Part shown: positions 14,202 through 21,717 of the stretch, in pieces
Position numbering within the stretch: position 1 is the first letter of the stretch
Layout of the letters: every line of letters begins with the position of its first letter
IMG/VR virus record: IMGVR_UViG_3300030329_002997
Coordinates: 1-22,577 of that record
Reading direction: 5' to 3' (one strand)
Length of the DNA stretch: 22,577 nucleotides
From: a virus
The notes under the pieces: model-generated
Told to the model about the DNA's origin: nothing
Seen by the model: only the letters and a program-made list of their open reading frames with translations
Database searches by the model: none
Made by a program: the position numbers and the translations under genes

Positions 14202-14935
14202 TAGGCCGTCCGCGCTCCCCCGCCGCCCCGTCCGCCGCCGCCGGTCCGGGCGCCGCCGCCCGACCGCGATCCAAGTCCCGCCCGGCCGGATCCGCCGGGG
14301 ATATATTCCCCGATCACGGACCCGTCGTCGTTCGCGACGACCTGGTCGATATACATATCCCCGGAGGTCCCGACGTCGGTCGATGAAACCGCCCCGATTT
14401 CAAAGTCGTCAAAAGGCCAGCGCGCCGTCCCCCCGCCGCCGGTATGGTCCCAATTTTCCCCGGTGATTTCCTGGGCTAGAGACCCGTTTATATAGACCTT
14501 GAAATAGGCGGCGGTCAGGTGGCCAAAACAGTCAATTTCACAATATCCCGAATTCGCTATCGTGACGAACCCGGGGGTCGGGAAGTTCCCGTCGTTGTCG
14601 CGTAAGCGAGGTTGTATCTGCAAATCCCCGCCGTTGTTCCGCATCTGGATATATCCATTGTTGGACCCCCCCTTGTTCAGTTGTATCCAATCAAAGGTTT
14701 CACCTAGACCGATCGTCAGGTTGCTTGCGTCGTAATACCACCGGGCGCGGAAATTCGTATTGCTTCCGCTGAAAGTCTTATTCGCTTCGACGTTGGTCGA
14801 CGATACAACCGGGATCTTTAGTCCGTAACCCGTCCCCGCCAGGGCCGCGTCGATATGAGCGACAACCCCGGTCCCGACCCCGGTCCATCCGGTAGTCCCG
14901 CCGTTTTCATGGTCAATGTCGAACAGGATCGCCAT
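14201..14935 (-). CDS. Second jelly-roll (LamG-like) virion protein with Gly-rich tail
   Basis: 244 aa from ATG 14935, which has AAGGAA 9 nt upstream. The frame extends 19 codons further without a ribosome site. It is beta-rich with a jelly-roll-like pattern (FRARWYYDAS, GYIQMRNNGGDLQI, AYFKVYINGSLAQEI, FDDFEIGAVSSTD, MYIDQVVANDDGS). The last ~30 residues are Gly/Arg/Ser-rich (GGGGRGGGGA). The final base of its stop codon overlaps the first base of the next start. It is likely an accessory capsid or neck protein that binds sugars or the host surface. Confidence 0.65.
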   Translation of the reverse strand: MAILFDIDHENGGTTGWTGVGTGVVAHIDAALAGTGYGLKIPVVSSTNVEANKTFSGSNTNFRARWYYDASNLTIGLGETFDWIQLNKGGSNNGYIQMRNNGGDLQIQPRLRDNDGNFPTPGFVTIANSGYCEIDCFGHLTAAYFKVYINGSLAQEITGENWDHTGGGGTARWPFDDFEIGAVSSTDVGTSGDMYIDQVVANDDGSVIGEYIPGGSGRAGLGSRSGGGARTGGGGRGGGGARTA

Positions 14936-14947
14936 CGGCAGTTCCTT

Positions 14948-14986
14948 AAATAATAAAACCCGGACCGGACGCGATCCGATCCGGGT
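14948..14986 (-). terminator. Intrinsic terminator after the decoration protein gene
   Basis: On the minus strand ACCCGGATCGG pairs with CCGGTCCGGGT (11 bp, one G-U pair, 7-nt loop ATCGCGT), followed directly by TTTATTATTT. It is the clearest rho-independent terminator in the window. It separates the strongly expressed capsid genes from the lectin and tail genes, whose ribosome site begins just after the T-run. Confidence 0.65.
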
Positions 14987-15025
14987 CGACAAGGATTAAA
15001 CCCACTGAAGGTTTAGTCTTTACGA

Positions 15026-15409
15026 TTACGCGTGAAGCGTGACGATCTGTTCGTTGATCCGGACCAGGACCGACGTCGCCGAGGCGGCGCTGTCTTCCAT
15101 AGTGTGACCGATCAGGGGGTCGTTCGTCCCGGCGCCGGCGTTGTTGACGATTTCGTTGGCGGAAACGTCCCAATAGACGTCTTCCCCGGCCCCGAAATCG
15201 TCGCCGGTATTGCAGGTTATTTCCCAGACCCCGTCGAACGCCATCTCGATGATGTCGCCCGACGCGGCGGCGACGTCCAGGGCGATCATGATGATCCCAT
15301 TAACCAGCAGGACTTCCCCGGCCGCGATCGCGGCCGTGGCGGTGTGGGTGTAGGTCGCCCCGGTTCCGCCATAGCGATATTCAGCTTCTTTAGATCCAGC
15401 GATTGCCAT
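15026..15409 (-). CDS. Capsid decoration protein, DUF2190-like
   Basis: 127 aa: YTHTATAAIAAGEVLLVNG, then IMIALDVAAASGDIIEMAFD, GVWEI, and a GEDVYWDVSANEIVN segment ending in VLVRINEQIV. This is the pattern of DUF2190-type small capsid-associated proteins (an introduced value, a 'gutter' of alanines, then D.VYWD). They often decorate or stabilise the capsid. A strong ribosome site AAGGAAT precedes ATG 15409. It lies directly after the capsid gene and before a terminator. Confidence 0.85.
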   Translation of the reverse strand: MAIAGSKEAEYRYGGTGATYTHTATAAIAAGEVLLVNGIIMIALDVAAASGDIIEMAFDGVWEITCNTGDDFGAGEDVYWDVSANEIVNNAGAGTNDPLIGHTMEDSAASATSVLVRINEQIVTLHA

Positions 15410-15462
15410 CTGTTATTCCTTTTTGTTTTTCGTTTCTGTTTCGCTAGTTCGCGATTATTTAG

Positions 15463-15506
15463 ACCAGGCGGCAGTCAAGGAGGTCAATCGTTGACCGCCG
15501 CCTGGT
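15463..15506 (-). terminator. Long hairpin between capsid and decoration genes
   Basis: ACCAGGCGGC (15463-15472) pairs with GCCGCCTGGT (15497-15506). Inside lies a second stem GGTCAA/TTGACC (15482-15487, 15491-15496). No T-run follows on the minus strand, so it may tune read-through, protect the capsid mRNA, or act as a processing site. Confidence 0.4.
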
Positions 15507-15527
15507 GAGGGGGTTTCTAGCCGCTTT

Positions 15528-16994
15528 CTAGGCGGTGTTCTTTTGCAGGGTCCGGTAGTCCATCGGGGCCACACCAACGTCGACGTAGACCCGATAGGTG
15601 ATCCCAAGGGTGTTCGGATCCATGTCGAACTGTTCGACGACCGGGTTCTCTTGGCCGTTCAGAAATGCGACTTCCAGGGTGTCGTGTTGCGACGGGTCGC
15701 CGGTGACGTACCAGGTCGTAGTCGAATTCCCGGTAAAGTTCGAATTCTCGAGACGCGGTTCGACGATCGGGGTCATCGTCCCGCGGAGAACATTCGAAGC
15801 GGGGACCGTGGAATTGGTCGACCCGGTGATGATCAGGAGGTCCGATTCCAGCAGGGACCGGGCGGTGTTCTCCAGGTTCGGCGGGACCAGCAGGCCGAAC
15901 GGGGAAACGTCGATCGGGTCCCCGTCCAGGTCGGTCTGGTTCCGGAATCCCTGGATCGCCGCGGCGAGAGTGTCTTTAGTCAGGGCGGCGGACGTATTTA
16001 AATTGCTGTGGGAGGCGTTGAACAGGGCGATCCCGTCCGACATATTCCCATTCGCCATCAGGGACGTATAGACTAGGTCACTGATTTTGGTCGCCGCTTT
16101 GCGGCCGAATGCGGCCGGGGTCCGGACTAGGGCGTCAATATTATCGTTTACAATATCGTTACGGGAGACCGCGAACAGTTTCCCGCGGGTCTTGGCCGTG
16201 ATGGTCTCGTATTCTTCTTGAGCAGATCCGTGGGTGAAGGTCCCCTTGTTTTCGACCGTTTCCAGGTCGCCCATATCGGTTACGCGGACGCGCGTGTGGG
16301 CTTTGAAATCGGCGACCGACCCGATGGAACACCAATTCCGCCAGGTGGCCGGGGCGTTCTGGTAGGCCATCAGCGCCGTCACGTTGGCCGTATTGGACAG
16401 CGCCTGGGGGAGCGTGTAGGTCGAAAATGCGGCGCGGATCATGTCGCGTTTATTACGCGGGACGACCTTCCCTTCGAATTGCAGGGACGCGCGGCAGACA
16501 TCTAGGAGGGTCAATTCCTGGAATTCTTCCAGGGCGACATTTACGTCCTGGTCGGAGTGCCGGCTGATTAGGGTCTTTTCGGGGACCCGGGCGCGACTAC
16601 AAAGCGCAATTTCCAGGTGACGGGCATTTACCGACCGGTTGCCGGCGATCACATTCGGGGCGCCGATTTCGACCCGGTTCGCCTGGATCGATTCCAGAAA
16701 TAACTGTCGGGCTTGGTCGACGTTCAGGCCGGTCGATATCGCCCGTTCGACGATATCCGCGGGAACCAGGTTCCCGGCGTTCAGGTCGCGGATCTGTTCG
16801 ACCCGGTTCTTTTCCGCGGCGATTCCTTCCGCTTTCGCCCGTTCCAGGGCGTCCGGTCCGGGGGTCGGGTCCGCCGCGGGGGTCGGTTCGGCGGCGGTGC
16901 GTTGATCCAGAAATACCTGGATCACGTTGTCGTCCAGGTCTTCGGGTGAGAGTCCCAGGGACCGGACATAGTCCAGTTGTTCTTTTGTAAACAT
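15528..16994 (-). CDS. Internal-start scaffold-capsid product (488 aa)
   Basis: Inside the fusion gene, codon 202 is an ATG (16994-16992) preceded by AAAAAGGAAAGAACT, a near-ideal ribosome site 7 nt away, at the border between protease and scaffold parts. The product starts MFTKEQLDYVRSLGLSPEDL. It would give capsid subunits without protease in excess over the fusion, as in phages that nest scaffold and capsid genes. The site is visible; its use is inferred. Confidence 0.6.
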   Translation of the reverse strand: MFTKEQLDYVRSLGLSPEDLDDNVIQVFLDQRTAAEPTPAADPTPGPDALERAKAEGIAAEKNRVEQIRDLNAGNLVPADIVERAISTGLNVDQARQLFLESIQANRVEIGAPNVIAGNRSVNARHLEIALCSRARVPEKTLISRHSDQDVNVALEEFQELTLLDVCRASLQFEGKVVPRNKRDMIRAAFSTYTLPQALSNTANVTALMAYQNAPATWRNWCSIGSVADFKAHTRVRVTDMGDLETVENKGTFTHGSAQEEYETITAKTRGKLFAVSRNDIVNDNIDALVRTPAAFGRKAATKISDLVYTSLMANGNMSDGIALFNASHSNLNTSAALTKDTLAAAIQGFRNQTDLDGDPIDVSPFGLLVPPNLENTARSLLESDLLIITGSTNSTVPASNVLRGTMTPIVEPRLENSNFTGNSTTTWYVTGDPSQHDTLEVAFLNGQENPVVEQFDMDPNTLGITYRVYVDVGVAPMDYRTLQKNTA

Positions 16995-17597
16995 AGTTCT
17001 TTCCTTTTTGCTTTCGTCAAGGGTTCGCATTTTCGCCGCCTGGTCCGCCCCGTGTGGGCATATACAATTGTGGACCAGTTCCCATTCGGTCGAGAGTTTC
17101 AGGGCGCGGTCGCCGTTGTTCTGGTATGTTTTGCCCCGGACCTTTCGGGATTTCCCGGGGTCGATGAAAATGGATTTTCGGTCGTTCACGCGGTAGCGGA
17201 CGGAATTGTCGGTGACATATCCCCCGGAAACGAGTTCCCAGGCGTCCCGGGCCGATTCGGTGTCCGCGAAATAGTTCCAGGCCAGGATCCGCCCTTGGGC
17301 GTCGACGGAGAATTCCCGGGAGGACCCTAATACGTCCTGAACCGATCCGACACGGTGGGTATCGACCAGGGGGACCTGGTCCGGCAGTTGGACCCCGTCC
17401 GACAATAGGATTTCGTCGACGTAGTCCATCCGGTCCCAATCAAACATAAGGACCGGGGTTTCGGTCGCGACGACCGCCTGGACTTTGCGCTGGTCCGCGT
17501 TTGCCGTTTTGGGGACGACGGTCGCGGCGCGTTCATAGGATCCGTCAAGCGGCGGTTGTTGCGTTTTCTGGGCTGTCGTCGTTTTCTTCCGTGTCAT
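15528..17597 (-). CDS. Prohead protease-major capsid protein fusion
   Basis: 689 aa. Residues ~35-185 resemble the HK97-type prohead protease, with the likely catalytic His in VDTHRVGSVQDVL (H81) and Ser in TDNSVRYRV (S132). Residues ~203-305 are acidic and helical with a Pro/Ala/Thr-rich linker, consistent with a scaffolding (delta) region. From ~310 the major capsid domain follows, with motifs such as EKTLISRHSDQDVNVALEEF, GKLFAVSRNDIVNDN and a C-terminal ITYRVYVDVGVAPMDYRTL. Protease-capsid fusions are known in phages. The start ATG 17597 has AAGGA upstream and overlaps the portal gene by 53 bp. Confidence 0.85.
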   Translation of the reverse strand: MTRKKTTTAQKTQQPPLDGSYERAATVVPKTANADQRKVQAVVATETPVLMFDWDRMDYVDEILLSDGVQLPDQVPLVDTHRVGSVQDVLGSSREFSVDAQGRILAWNYFADTESARDAWELVSGGYVTDNSVRYRVNDRKSIFIDPGKSRKVRGKTYQNNGDRALKLSTEWELVHNCICPHGADQAAKMRTLDESKKERTMFTKEQLDYVRSLGLSPEDLDDNVIQVFLDQRTAAEPTPAADPTPGPDALERAKAEGIAAEKNRVEQIRDLNAGNLVPADIVERAISTGLNVDQARQLFLESIQANRVEIGAPNVIAGNRSVNARHLEIALCSRARVPEKTLISRHSDQDVNVALEEFQELTLLDVCRASLQFEGKVVPRNKRDMIRAAFSTYTLPQALSNTANVTALMAYQNAPATWRNWCSIGSVADFKAHTRVRVTDMGDLETVENKGTFTHGSAQEEYETITAKTRGKLFAVSRNDIVNDNIDALVRTPAAFGRKAATKISDLVYTSLMANGNMSDGIALFNASHSNLNTSAALTKDTLAAAIQGFRNQTDLDGDPIDVSPFGLLVPPNLENTARSLLESDLLIITGSTNSTVPASNVLRGTMTPIVEPRLENSNFTGNSTTTWYVTGDPSQHDTLEVAFLNGQENPVVEQFDMDPNTLGITYRVYVDVGVAPMDYRTLQKNTA

Positions 17598-19038
17598 CGT
17601 CTAGTCCTTCGGGGGGTTCGGCAGGTTCGGGGGTGATCCCTAATTCTTCGTCCAATTCGTTGTCTTTTGCGATCTTCCGGGCGGTCGATTCATAGGACCG
17701 GCCGTCCCGGGCGCAGATCTCCGACTTCGACAGGATCCCCGACTGGATCGAGATCAGGTTCGCTTGCGCTTCCTTGACCGGGTCAATCGCGACCGCCGGT
17801 CCGGGCCAATACCAGACCGGGTCGATCGGCCGGAGGATCCGACGACCCGGGGACCCGAGTTGTCGTTCGGTAAACCAATTTATAAAGATCGGGCGGAGGG
17901 CGACCGTTTCGATTAACTGCCGGACGACCCCGCAAAACTTATAATAAATTTGATGATCCAGGCGACCCGAGGCGAAATTGTGGTTGGAGGAATTCGCCGC
18001 GGCGACGTTTAAGGGCATATTAAGGCATCGGGCCATTTCGGAGAGTACCATTTTGGTAAACATTTCAAAAGTTGTCGCGGGGTGTTCCGCTTTCAGTTGC
18101 GAGACCTTATACCCCGCCGGGAGGGTGACAAGGGTATCATACTCTATTTCGTAGTTGTCCAGGTCGTCCGGATCGGAGGGGGATCCCAGGCCGATATCGG
18201 ATTCCAGGACCGCGGACATTGCCGCGGCGGTTTCGGCGGCCAGGACGGTCGCGTGGGTGAATCGGTGCTGGTGGGCGAATAGGTCCAGGGCCGGGGCGAT
18301 CCAGGGGATCCCGCGGGATTGACCGGGACGGTCCAAGCGATATAGGTGGACGACCTGGTCGGCCGGGACCCGGGTGAAATTATCATGGGTAAGACCGCCG
18401 ACGATTGAGGTCGTATCGCCAGGGTGTTTATCGTTGATCCAATAGGCGACGACGCGACCGCTGGAATCCTTCTCGACCCCCATATCGACGGACGGGTCGT
18501 TGTAGAGTTCCCAGGGGGACGCCAGGCGGTCCGGTTCGACTGCCTGGATTTTAAGGGTCGATCCCCCCGCTGAGTCCCCGCGACCCAGGACGAACAGCGC
18601 TTCCCCGGTCTCTACCAGTCCGCGGACCGCCCCTTGTAATAGGGACGCGAGATCTTGCCTTCCCTGGATATCGCAGGATCGGGACCAGGTCCGGAAATCC
18701 GTTTCGATTTCCATATCGGCGGAAGTTTCGGTGTCGACGTTCAGGGTCGGACCGACCCCGACGACGTCCTGGGCGAGTGTTTCCATCATCCCTTTTGCAT
18801 AGGACGAATTTCGGGTGACATGGCGGGCGCGGTTCCGGAGTTTCACCAGATCGCGTTCGACGGTGGAATCGGGGTCCTGGTTCCCGGCGTTCGACCAGTA
18901 TTTCGCATTATGGCGGGTTTCCTTCGCCGCTTCGAAATATCGGGACTTCCAGTAGGTCGCCGGGTTCCAGGCGGGATCGGGGCGTCGGGCGGATTTCCGC
19001 CCGGATCGGGTGAATAGGTTCCGGATCCGGCGGATCAT
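17545..19038 (-). CDS. Portal protein, lambda gpB family
   Basis: 497 aa. Residues ~76-97 carry RNSSYAKGMMETLAQDVVGV, and 231-250 carry HLYRLDRPGQSRGIPWIAPA, both characteristic of lambda-type portals; WYWPGPAVAIDPVKEA lies near the C-terminus (~410-425). The tail is acidic and low in complexity (EPPEGLDDDTEENDD). The portal forms the dodecameric DNA channel of the head. Its start overlaps the gpW-like gene by 4 bp and its end overlaps the protease-capsid gene by 53 bp, so the packaging and head genes are translationally linked. Confidence 0.9.
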   Translation of the reverse strand: MIRRIRNLFTRSGRKSARRPDPAWNPATYWKSRYFEAAKETRHNAKYWSNAGNQDPDSTVERDLVKLRNRARHVTRNSSYAKGMMETLAQDVVGVGPTLNVDTETSADMEIETDFRTWSRSCDIQGRQDLASLLQGAVRGLVETGEALFVLGRGDSAGGSTLKIQAVEPDRLASPWELYNDPSVDMGVEKDSSGRVVAYWINDKHPGDTTSIVGGLTHDNFTRVPADQVVHLYRLDRPGQSRGIPWIAPALDLFAHQHRFTHATVLAAETAAAMSAVLESDIGLGSPSDPDDLDNYEIEYDTLVTLPAGYKVSQLKAEHPATTFEMFTKMVLSEMARCLNMPLNVAAANSSNHNFASGRLDHQIYYKFCGVVRQLIETVALRPIFINWFTERQLGSPGRRILRPIDPVWYWPGPAVAIDPVKEAQANLISIQSGILSKSEICARDGRSYESTARKIAKDNELDEELGITPEPAEPPEGLDDDTEENDDSPENATTAA

Positions 19039-19253
19039 AATCCCCCCCCCTTCTGGATCCGGTGTTGTTGGATCGGGACGACCGCCCCGGTCGACGCGAC
19101 CTTTTTTTCGAATCTGGCCAGCAGGGATTCCAGGCCGGCCAGGTCATATTCGGAGGATCGGCCGTTGATCGTCATCCTGGTCAGACCGCCGCGCTGGGCG
19201 ATTCTAGATATGGCGGTCTGGATATCGGTCAGGATTTCCGCGTCGGTTGCCAT
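19035..19253 (-). CDS. gpW-like head-tail connector
   Basis: 72 aa: ATDAEILTDIQTAISRIAQR, then TRMTINGRSSEYDLAGLESLLARFE and a short basic tail. A helix, a short beta hairpin (MTINGRSSEYD) and a second helix, of this length and just upstream of the portal gene, are the hallmarks of the gpW family that seals the head after packaging. No strong ribosome site precedes ATG 19253; the stop overlaps the portal start. Confidence 0.85.
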   Translation of the reverse strand: MATDAEILTDIQTAISRIAQRGGLTRMTINGRSSEYDLAGLESLLARFEKKVASTGAVVPIQQHRIQKGGGL

Positions 19254-19374
19254 ATTCTATATGTGGCACACAATCGCCCGGCATACAAGATATAGTGGGT
19301 CGTTCAGCTGAAAATCATACTATATATAGTATATTTTATTTCCCGGAGTCTTTCAGGGGGACCAAGTTCCCGAA
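19254..19374. other. AT-rich gap with 16-bp palindrome
   Basis: No open frame of note. It contains ATACTATATATAGTAT at 19317-19332, a perfect 16-bp palindrome, in an AT-rich run within otherwise GC-rich DNA. It lies upstream of the gpW-portal-capsid genes. It may hold a promoter or operator, but no spaced -35/-10 pair stands out. Confidence 0.5.
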
Positions 19375-19554
19375 TCAGTCATATCTGTCGTCCCTGGGTG
19401 GATCCCACTTTTCCGACGTCCGAAACCGGGCCAGGCAGTTCTTACACCGTCGATATCGCCGGACCCGTCCGTTGACCTGGAGGGTCTGTTCGACTTCCGA
19501 ATCGTCCGACCGACAGACCGGACACCGGATTCCGGATGGTTTCAGGTCTCTCAT
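19375..19554 (-). CDS. 59-aa zinc-ribbon protein (NrdR-N-like pattern)
   Basis: ATG 19554 to stop 19375. The product begins MRDLKPSGIRCPVC, then SDDSEVEQTLQVNGRVRRYR and CKNCLARFRTSEKW. CPVC at 11-14 and CKNC at 37-40 with a basic RVRRYRR strand and a following ARFRTSE resemble the N-terminal zinc ribbon of NrdR, a DNA-binding element, and similar small phage zinc fingers. The start overlaps the terminase stop by 2 bp within ATGA. It could be a transcriptional regulator or packaging accessory; that is inference. Confidence 0.75.
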   Translation of the reverse strand: MRDLKPSGIRCPVCRSDDSEVEQTLQVNGRVRRYRRCKNCLARFRTSEKWDPPRDDRYD

Positions 19555-21647
19555 TTCCGCTTATTCCGGTCCGACAGGCGGACCTTTTCCCGCGGTCCGC
19601 GGCTACGTCCCGGGGATCCGCCCGGGGTCGGTCCTGGTTTATCCGCCAGGATCCGGAAACCGGCGATCGACCCGGCGACCCGGGCGAGCGCCATCGCGTC
19701 CAGGTAGTGATTCGCCCGGGAGTTCAGGACGAATCGGGCGTCGAATCCCTTCCCCGGGACGAACGACCGGGTCCAGGTTTCCGCGGCGATATGTTGTCCG
19801 AACGTCTTGTGGTGGACCGGTTCAGATCCGAATAATTCGATCGATCCCGGCTGGCCGGCGGTGGTCATGAATCCGCTGTGGACTTCATTCTTATAGTGAT
19901 CCGCGTCGAAATTGATCAGTTGGACCGTCTTATTCCCCGGCCGGGAGATATACCAGGATGGCCCCTGTTGGACTTTCGCGGTCGGCGCTTTATACCGGGT
20001 CTGTCCGGTCAGGGACCCGAATCCCTTGGACGGGAGGAATTCCCGCCGGCCGCGACAGAATTGATATATAGCGTCCGGCATCCATCCGGAATCGACCAGG
20101 ACGGACGCCAGGGGGACGGATCCCCCGCCGGGTCGCGAATACCCCGGTGGAGTCGCGATCCGTTCATACCAGGCGGACAGGGCGGAAAATATGGCATCCT
20201 GTAACTGTTTCCGCTGGCCGGGTGTTTCGATCCGTTCCCGGGGCCGGTGGACCTGTTCGGTCCCGTAGTCGACGACCGACGAGATCGCGGGATTCCGCCA
20301 GGCCAGGATGACCCAATGGAGGACCGCGGACCCGACATCGATCCCGGCGGTCAGCTTGTCCGCCCAGGGCGGGACGACCCCGCGTTCCAGGTGGTTTATC
20401 TTTTGACAGACCGATGAGACCGTCGCCCCGCCGGTCTCCGTCCCGGCGACGTCCGGGGGGTCGTTCTGAAATTCAGAATTAAAGGCATCGTCGCCCATAT
20501 CATACAGACGGTTCATCGCGTGTTGGATCGCGCTGATTTCCTTCTGGGTCCCGTCGTCCAGTTCGTCCCCGTCGAATCGGTGGGGGTTGTTGACTTTCGC
20601 CCCTTTATTCATCTGGGTTTTGTGTTTCGTGTAGAAAGCATGGGATTCCCGACATTTCGACTCCGGGTCCCGGATCCGTTCGGCGTCCCGGATTTCCTGG
20701 TACTTATCCCAGAGGTCCGATCGGTCTGGTTTGGAGATCAGGAATTTCTGTCGGATTCCATGCCAGGCGGGGGACCGGTTCCGGTCGGTCAGTTCGTCCG
20801 CCAGGCATCCCCGCTTTGCGATCGTGCAGAGGTAGGCCGCCCGGAGGGTCTTCCCAGGGCCGGCCAGTCCCAGGACGTCCTGGTTGACGACGTCCCGGCG
20901 GGAATTGATTTCCGCCTGGGACCCGGCCGACTGTGTTGTTTCCAGGTCGTCGATCAGGACCAGGTCGGGGCGGATCCCCCGCTGGACCAGGCCGCGGATC
21001 GACGATTCGACCCCGCGGGTGACGACCATCGCCCCGCGGGAGGGCGATCCTTCGATATCCGGGAGGCGGACCATTTCCTTCGACCAGACGATCCGGGTCC
21101 GGGTCCCGTTGACCGTCTGGAAATTGGCGTTCTGCGGCCGACCTTCCAGCGCCCGGATCGGGGTCGATATCTCCGGGAAATCCTGGGCGAACAGGTCGGA
21201 GAATTCCATCAGGTCCTTCAGGTCTTCCAGGATGTTTTTCGCGTGGCCGGCGTTGGGTCCCAGGATAACCGCGTAACGGATATGGCCGTAGGCGATCGCC
21301 CAGAGGGTCGCGACTTCGATGATCGTCGTTTTCCCATCGCCCCGGGCCGCGGCGAGGGCTTGCAATCCGCCATAGATCAGACGGTCCTTAATAACCTTGA
21401 ACATCGTCCGCTGGTCGGGGGTGAAGGGATTATAGAACAGGTCAGGGAAATAGGTGTTCGCGAATATCTGAGGTCTGTTTTTACAGCGTCCCCGCCGGGC
21501 CGGATCGACGATCGGGGCCAACTTGATATCCCGATCCCGGGCGCGGCGCCGGCGTTGGCGGTCCCGGGCGGCGTCCTGGAAGTGACCCAGACGGGCGGAC
21601 TTGCTCTTGAGATCCGCGAATCCGAATTGTCCCTGGGTCTCAGCCAT
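19551..21647 (-). CDS. terL: Terminase large subunit
   Basis: 698 aa. Walker A-like AARGDGKTT at ~100-108 and Walker B LVLIDDLET at ~229-237 form the packaging ATPase. The C-terminal nuclease domain carries acidic residues in AGIDVGSA (~434-441), SVLVDSGWM (~515-523) and HYLDAMALA (~647-655). Motifs and length agree with large terminases that cut and package DNA through the portal. The start ATG 21647 has GGGA upstream. It precedes the zinc-ribbon, connector and portal genes, the normal order. A small terminase subunit was not recognised upstream. Confidence 0.9.
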   Translation of the reverse strand: MAETQGQFGFADLKSKSARLGHFQDAARDRQRRRRARDRDIKLAPIVDPARRGRCKNRPQIFANTYFPDLFYNPFTPDQRTMFKVIKDRLIYGGLQALAAARGDGKTTIIEVATLWAIAYGHIRYAVILGPNAGHAKNILEDLKDLMEFSDLFAQDFPEISTPIRALEGRPQNANFQTVNGTRTRIVWSKEMVRLPDIEGSPSRGAMVVTRGVESSIRGLVQRGIRPDLVLIDDLETTQSAGSQAEINSRRDVVNQDVLGLAGPGKTLRAAYLCTIAKRGCLADELTDRNRSPAWHGIRQKFLISKPDRSDLWDKYQEIRDAERIRDPESKCRESHAFYTKHKTQMNKGAKVNNPHRFDGDELDDGTQKEISAIQHAMNRLYDMGDDAFNSEFQNDPPDVAGTETGGATVSSVCQKINHLERGVVPPWADKLTAGIDVGSAVLHWVILAWRNPAISSVVDYGTEQVHRPRERIETPGQRKQLQDAIFSALSAWYERIATPPGYSRPGGGSVPLASVLVDSGWMPDAIYQFCRGRREFLPSKGFGSLTGQTRYKAPTAKVQQGPSWYISRPGNKTVQLINFDADHYKNEVHSGFMTTAGQPGSIELFGSEPVHHKTFGQHIAAETWTRSFVPGKGFDARFVLNSRANHYLDAMALARVAGSIAGFRILADKPGPTPGGSPGRSRGPREKVRLSDRNKRK

Positions 21648-21702
21648 ACAGTCGTCCCATCAGTGTGAAGTCCCCGCATTCTGGAATCATTAGCCAGGCC
21701 AT
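21640..21702 (-). CDS. Possible 20-aa peptide overlapping the terminase start
   Basis: The frame from ATG 21702 encodes MAWLMIPECGDFTLMGRLYG. GGCGGA lies about 8 nt before it. Its stop overlaps the first codons of the terminase gene, which would allow coupling. It is too short to judge; it may be a leader peptide or chance. Confidence 0.25.
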   Translation of the reverse strand: MAWLMIPECGDFTLMGRLYG

Positions 21703-21717
21703 TCGGTCGTTCCGCCA

